Assembly (NCBI GenBank): GCA_035604335.1
Contig: DATNIT010000215.1
Location: 1 to 8,584 of the forward strand
DNA: 8,584 nucleotides
Direction: 5' to 3'
DNA from: DASZHJ01 sp035604335
GTDB lineage: Bacteria; Pseudomonadota; Alphaproteobacteria; ATCC43930; CGMCC-115725
In this document: positions 5,801 through 8,584 of the stretch, piece after piece
Layout: the number at the start of each line of letters is the position of its first letter
How positions within the stretch are numbered: the first letter of the stretch is position 1
Translations under genes and position numbers: made by a program
Notes under the pieces: model-generated
Seen by the model: the letters and a program-made list of their open reading frames with translations, nothing else
What the model was told of the DNA's origin: nothing
Database searches by the model: none

Positions 5801-8584
5801 GATCGCGGCGCGCTGCCCGCGCCGGATCGCTCGCGTCCTGAGCTGGAAAAGGCATTCGCAGCGCCCCGCACGCCGACGGAAGAGCTTTTGGCGGAACTCT
5901 GGGCCCAGCTGCTCGACATCGAACGTGTCGGTGTCCACGACGATTTCTTCGACCTCGGCGGCCACTCGCTGCTGGCGACCCAGCTCGTGTCGCGCGTGCG
6001 CGAAGCCTTCGAGGTCGAAATACCGCTGCGCCGCCTGTTCGAGGCGCCGACCGTGGCCGGTCTGGCCGAAACGATCGAGGCTGCCCGCAAGACGGGGCAA
6101 AGCCTGTCGGCGCCACCCATCCTGCCGGTGCCGCGCAACCAAGACCTGGCGCTCTCGTTCGCACAGCAGCGGCTCTGGTTCTTCGATCAGCTGGAGCCGG
6201 GCCTCTCGGCCTACAACATCCCGGCCGCGATCCGTCTCCACGGGCTGCTCAACCTGGCGGCGCTGGAGCGGAGTCTCAACGAAGTCGTGAGGCGCCACGA
6301 AGCCCTACGCACCACCTTTTCCCAGGTGGATGGACGGCCCACGCAAGTGATCGCCCCGGACTTGACGATCGCGTTGCCGGTCGTCGACCTGCGCGCGCTG
6401 CCGGCGAGCGAGCGCGAGACCGAGGTGCGTCGCTTGGTCACCGCGGAAGCCCAGCGTCCCTTCGATCTGTCCCGAGGGCCGCTCTTGCGTGCCACAGTTT
6501 TGCAGCTGGACGAGGAGGAGCATGTCGGCCTGCTGACGATGCACCACATCGTCTCCGACGGTTGGTCGACGGGGATACTGGTTCGAGAAGTGGCGACGCT
6601 TTATCTCGCGTACCGCGCCGGCGGCTCCTCGCCCCTGCCCGCCCCGCCCATTCAATACGCGGACTTCGCGCAGTGGCAGCGGCAGTGGTTGCAGGGCGAC
6701 GTCCTCGAACGCCAGATCGCCTATTGGAAGGGGCAGCTGGCCGGCGCCCCCGCCGTCATCGATCTGCCGCTCGACCATCCCAGGCCGGCGGTGCAGACGT
6801 TCCGCGGCGCGCACCAAGCGTTGGTCCTGCCGAAACACTTGCATGACGGGCTCAAGGCCCTGGGCCGCCAGGACGGGGCAACGCAGTTCATGACATTTCT
6901 GGCGGCGTTCAAGCTGCTGTTGCATCGCTACACGAACCACGACGACCTGATCGTGGGCACGCCGATCGCCAACCGCAATCGGCTCGAGACCGAAGGGCTG
7001 ATCGGATTCTTCGTCAACGCGCTGGTCTTGCGCACGGACCTTTCGGGCAACCCGAGTTTTCGCGAGCTGTTGCGGCGCGTCCGGGAGGTCTGCTTGGGGG
7101 CCTATGCCCATCAGGACCTGCCCTTCGATCGGCTGGTCGAGGAACTGCACGTGCAGCGGGACCTGAGCCGCAACCCGCTCTTCCAAGTTATGTTCGTGCT
7201 GCACGACGCGCCGCTCAAGACGGTCGCGCTGCCGGGCATGACCCTGAGCCCGGTCGAGGGCGACGGCGAGACGGCTCACTTCGATTTGACGCTCCAGATC
7301 GCCGACACCGATCAAGGGCTGAGCGCTTCCTTCGTCTACAACACCGATCTGTTCGAGGCCGATACCATCGCCCGGATGACGGGGCATTTTCGCACCCTGT
7401 TGGACTCCATCGTCGCCGATCCCGAGCAGCGCGTTTCGGACGTGCCCCTGCTGAGCGAAGCCGAGCGGCGGCGGCAGGTCGTGGAATGGAACGGCGCCAC
7501 GATCGAGCCTGCGGGGGATGTCAGCGTTGATCAACTCTTCGAGGCGCAGGTCGAGCGAACGCCGGACGCCATCGCCCTCGTGTGCGATGCGGAGCAGTTG
7601 ACCTATGGCGAGCTCAATCGCCGTGCCAACCAACTGGCCCATCGCCTGCGGGCTCTGGGGGTCGGGCCCGAGGTGCCGGTGGCCGTCTGCCTGGAACGCT
7701 CGATGGAGCTAGTCATAGGGTTGCTCGGCATTCTCAAGGCCGGCGGCGCGTATCTGCCGTTGGATCCGTCCTATCCGATGGAGCGTCTCGCCTTCATGCT
7801 CAAGGATTCCGCGGCGCCGGTGCTGCTGACTCGGGAGCGGTTGGTCGCGGGGCTGCCGAAGCTGGAGGCGAAGTCAGTATTGCTGGATTCCGATTGGCAG
7901 TCCATTGCGTGCGAGAGCGAAGACAATCCCGCCAACGCGACCCGCTCCGACGACCTGGCTTATGTCATCTACACGTCAGGATCGACGGGGCAGCCCAAGG
8001 GCGTTGTCGTCCAGCATGGCGCCATTTCAGGACATTGCCTGAATGTTCAAGCGGCGTTCGCGCTGAGCGCAAGCGACGCTGTCCTCCAATTCGCGTCGCC
8101 GAGCTTCGATGTGTCGCTGGAGGAGATTCTGCCGACCCTGATCGCCGGTGCCCGGATCGTCGTCATGGGGACGGAGATTTGGCATCCGGCGGAGTTTCAT
8201 CGCAGGATCGCGGAGTTCGGACTTACGGTCCTCAATCTTCCAACCGCCTACTGGCAGGAGCTGGCGCGCGAATGGGCGGATGTCGAGGCGCTGGTCCCGA
8301 ACATTCGGCCCAGGCTCTTCATTGTCGGCGGAGACACGATGTCGCCGGACGCGCTCGCGCTTTGGCGGCGGACGCCGGTGAATTCCGTTCGATTGCTCAA
8401 TGCCTACGGTCCGACCGAGACGACGATCACGGCAACGGCTTGCGAAATTGCGCCCGGTCCTGGCGACGTCGCGACCCGTCAACGCGTGTCCATTGGTCGT
8501 CCCCTGGCCAACCGGGCAGTCTACATTCTGGACCGGCAGGGCAGTCCCGTTCCGATTGGCATTCATGGTCATCTGCATATCGGC
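2804..8584 (+). CDS. Nonribosomal peptide synthetase, C-A-T-C-A... (3' partial)
   Basis: Large multi-module enzyme that builds a peptide on carrier domains in the cytoplasm. The frame is open from ATG 2804 to the last base: 1927 residues without a stop, checked by matching frame at motifs in both halves. Order: N-terminal linker (1-42), condensation C1 (43-485), adenylation A1 (514-1005), carrier T1 (1023-1092), condensation C2 (1106-1546), adenylation A2 (1576 to the edge). The linker contains a charged helix-like segment (SPSEKRALLAQLLRRKA), as commonly found in front of C domains at protein N-termini. Starting with C means an upstream donor (another synthetase, a polyketide synthase or an acyl carrier/CoA) supplies the first group. 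T1 has the LGGHSLL form and no epimerase follows, so C2 is expected to join L-configured residues. The gene overlaps the MipA/OmpV gene upstream. The number of further modules, the release domain and the product are unknown. Confidence 0.97.
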   Translation, partial: MNSFAAIGEQAAARPFADRSPSEKRALLAQLLRRKAVEAQSFHPLSDNQQGIWFLCQFAPESSIYNVSFAERIRSDLDVPAFRRAFQALVDRHPSLRTTITVQSGKPVQQVHEHQPLHFEEIDAATWPDGDLQARLVEETQRPFDLERGPVMRVSLFTRSAQEHILLLVIHHIVVDFWSLAVIMTELGVLYQAEKAGRPASLAPLDRQYTDFVRWQTEMLASPAGERLWDYWKQQLGGTLPVLNLPTDRPRPPVQMFRGGQHDFTLDGEMARRLRALAKAEGATLYVVLLTAFELMLHYHSGQDDILVASPMVGRSRAEFEGMVGFFANPVVLRADLSGNPTFRALLGRVRETVSSALDHQDFPTLRLVQRLRPPRDLSRSPLCQTMFVLDKPHRVAEHAEPAFAGDEAGLRMSLGGLVMETIPLERRAATLDLVMLIIETTGSLSASIRYDADLFDAATIARMAGHFHALLESIIRDPAAAIGDLDILTAAERRQLLVEFNDTKTDDREDRCFHQMFEDQVQRTPDSVAVEFEEQQLTYAQLNARANRLAHQLQTLRVGPDVAVAICMEHCPEMVVAVLAILKAGGAFLPLDPAYPQERLALMLHDAHPPIVLTLERWRESLPDHQGRVLCLDSDWEAIARESERNLVGGATARNLAYVIYTSGSTGRPKGVMCERGGLVNYLRWVNEGPLGDPGLCVPVTTKLTFDMCLKQLLPPLLRGGSVWLLPQEVVAEPALLLKALAARPKVGLNCVPSLWKAILHAIQSGHAAPPGENLAYLFFGGETLSKELVARSLSAMPHLQIWNIYGPTEATANASAARIAAGDDVTIGRPIANARLYVLNSFLHPVAVGVQGELYIGGAGVARGYLNLPASTAEKFLPDPFSAVPGARMYKTGDLVRYRPDGNLEFLARADHQVKIRGFRIELGEIEAALGQHPAVREAVVQAREDTPGERRLAAYVVGDATSDELRRFLKEKLPDHMMPAVFATLDALPLMSNGKIDRGALPAPDRSRPELEKAFAAPRTPTEELLAELWAQLLDIERVGVHDDFFDLGGHSLLATQLVSRVREAFEVEIPLRRLFEAPTVAGLAETIEAARKTGQSLSAPPILPVPRNQDLALSFAQQRLWFFDQLEPGLSAYNIPAAIRLHGLLNLAALERSLNEVVRRHEALRTTFSQVDGRPTQVIAPDLTIALPVVDLRALPASERETEVRRLVTAEAQRPFDLSRGPLLRATVLQLDEEEHVGLLTMHHIVSDGWSTGILVREVATLYLAYRAGGSSPLPAPPIQYADFAQWQRQWLQGDVLERQIAYWKGQLAGAPAVIDLPLDHPRPAVQTFRGAHQALVLPKHLHDGLKALGRQDGATQFMTFLAAFKLLLHRYTNHDDLIVGTPIANRNRLETEGLIGFFVNALVLRTDLSGNPSFRELLRRVREVCLGAYAHQDLPFDRLVEELHVQRDLSRNPLFQVMFVLHDAPLKTVALPGMTLSPVEGDGETAHFDLTLQIADTDQGLSASFVYNTDLFEADTIARMTGHFRTLLDSIVADPEQRVSDVPLLSEAERRRQVVEWNGATIEPAGDVSVDQLFEAQVERTPDAIALVCDAEQLTYGELNRRANQLAHRLRALGVGPEVPVAVCLERSMELVIGLLGILKAGGAYLPLDPSYPMERLAFMLKDSAAPVLLTRERLVAGLPKLEAKSVLLDSDWQSIACESEDNPANATRSDDLAYVIYTSGSTGQPKGVVVQHGAISGHCLNVQAAFALSASDAVLQFASPSFDVSLEEILPTLIAGARIVVMGTEIWHPAEFHRRIAEFGLTVLNLPTAYWQELAREWADVEALVPNIRPRLFIVGGDTMSPDALALWRRTPVNSVRLLNAYGPTETTITATACEIAPGPGDVATRQRVSIGRPLANRAVYILDRQGSPVPIGIHGHLHIG
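2930..4258 (+). other. NRPS condensation domain C1, atypical HHIVVDF motif
   Basis: Residues 43-485 of the NRPS. It would form the amide bond between an incoming acyl or peptidyl group and the amino acid loaded by A1. The first core motif is LSDNQQGIWFLCQF (from residue 45). The catalytic motif is HHIVVDF at 171-177: His172 and Asp176 are present but the usual Gly after Asp is Phe, followed by WS. Later motifs (GFFANPVVLR, HQDFPTL, RSPLCQTMFVL) are in order. From memory of the family, the DFWS form with APESSIYNVSF near the start occurs in C domains at lipopeptide starter or polyketide-to-peptide positions. That subtype is inference; the domain identity is firm. Confidence 0.9.
4343..5818 (+). 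other. NRPS adenylation domain A1, unassigned specificity
   Basis: Residues 514-1005. It activates an amino acid as aminoacyl-AMP and loads it on T1. Core motifs: LTYAQLNARANRLA, A3 YVIYTSGSTGRPKG (659-672), A4 FDMCLKQ (707-713), A5 NIYGPTEATA (805-814), A6 GELYIGGAGVARGY, A7 YKTGDLVRYRPDG, A8 VKIRGFRIELGEIE, and A10 NGKID with catalytic Lys998. Aligning by eye to GrsA PheA gives the pocket D708, M709, K712, S755, F780, G782, I806, A814, N815, K998 (DMKSFGIANK). Asp at the first position predicts an alpha-amino acid. Lys at the third position also occurs in the known Glu code, which hints weakly at an acidic or polar side chain. I cannot assign a substrate. Confidence 0.92.
5870..6079 (+). 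other. NRPS carrier (thiolation) domain T1
   Basis: Residues 1023-1092. The motif DDFFDLGGHSLLATQL carries the phosphopantetheine attachment site at Ser1055 (codon 5966-5968). The GGHS form is typical of carriers feeding a standard condensation domain, whereas carriers paired with an epimerase usually read GGDS. This agrees with the direct passage into C2. Confidence 0.95.
6119..7441 (+). other. NRPS condensation domain C2, LCL-like
   Basis: Residues 1106-1546. It joins the T1-bound residue to the amino acid loaded by A2. The first motif is LSFAQQRLWFFDQLEPG (from 1117), the form usual for LCL domains, and the catalytic motif is a canonical HHIVSDG at 1247-1253. GFFVNALVLRTDLSG, HQDLPFDRLVEEL and RNPLFQVMFVL follow in normal order. 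No epimerase precedes it, so an L-configured donor is expected. It is clearly different in sequence from C1. Confidence 0.93.
7529..8584 (+). other. NRPS adenylation domain A2 (3' partial), unassigned specificity
   Basis: Residues 1576-1927, cut by the window edge in the A6 region (GHLHIG, where GELYIGG is usual). Motifs present: LTYGELNRRANQLA, A3 YVIYTSGSTGQPKG (from 1720), A4 FDVSLEE (1768-1774) and A5 NAYGPTETTI (1866-1875). The pocket read by eye against GrsA is D1769, V1770, E1773, A1815, I1840, G1842, A1867, I1875, T1876, with the tenth residue (Lys) outside the window. Asp at the first position predicts an alpha-amino acid. Glu at the third position occurs in one known ornithine code, a weak hint of a basic side chain. 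The substrate is not assigned. Confidence 0.9.

Noticed and set aside
4696..5841. 381-residue + strand open frame in another frame of the A1 region
   Set aside because: The NRPS frame carries the A3-A10 motifs across the same bases; this frame is Arg/Ala-rich and has no domain.
6305..7642. 445-residue antisense open frame inside the NRPS, and similar minus-strand frames at 2720-3703, 3842-4681, 5492-6298 and 8027-8578
   Set aside because: They lie opposite a clearly coding NRPS frame with all domain motifs intact. Their composition (rich in Arg, Gln, Gly, His, with no domain) is what high third-position GC produces on the complementary strand.

Overview
The window is a GC-rich stretch of bacterial DNA. 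All three genes are on the + strand, and they lead into a nonribosomal peptide synthetase (NRPS) gene that runs off the right edge. A MipA/OmpV-type outer-membrane protein, with a signal peptide and a Gram-negative beta-barrel pattern, points to a Pseudomonadota host. The strong G/C bias at third codon positions also produces many long antisense open frames, which I treat as shadows. I cannot name the genus from sequence alone.

Layout. (1) Positions 2-1585: the 3' part of a patatin-like phospholipase of the bacterial NTE type. It has the end of a cyclic-nucleotide-binding-like domain, a middle domain, and a patatin domain with a GTSMG nucleophile elbow and a DGG motif. Its start lies to the left of the window. 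(2) Positions 1586-1956: a gap of about 370 bases with no convincing gene, probably holding the promoter for the genes downstream. (3) Positions 1957-2811: a secreted MipA/OmpV-family outer-membrane protein with a good ribosome binding site. (4) Positions 2804-8584 and beyond: an NRPS of at least 1927 residues, ordered C1-A1-T1-C2-A2..., whose ATG overlaps the end of the MipA/OmpV gene by 8 bases.

How the genes work together. The overlap suggests that the outer-membrane protein and the NRPS are co-transcribed and translationally coupled. The barrel protein could therefore serve the peptide product, for example in export, self-protection or envelope placement, but this is inference. The NRPS begins with a condensation domain rather than an adenylation domain. 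It therefore either takes an acyl or peptidyl chain from another protein or attaches a fatty acyl group to the first amino acid. C1 has Phe in place of the usual Gly of HHxxxDG, which I associate with C domains at starter or polyketide-to-peptide positions. The first visible module activates one amino acid (10-residue pocket read as DMKSFGIANK) and the second another (DVEAIGAIT plus a lysine outside the window). Neither matches a textbook code I can recall. No epimerase, methyltransferase, thioesterase, MbtH-like protein or transporter is visible. The patatin gene may or may not belong to the cluster.

No RNA genes, CRISPR arrays, insertion sequences or attachment sites were found.
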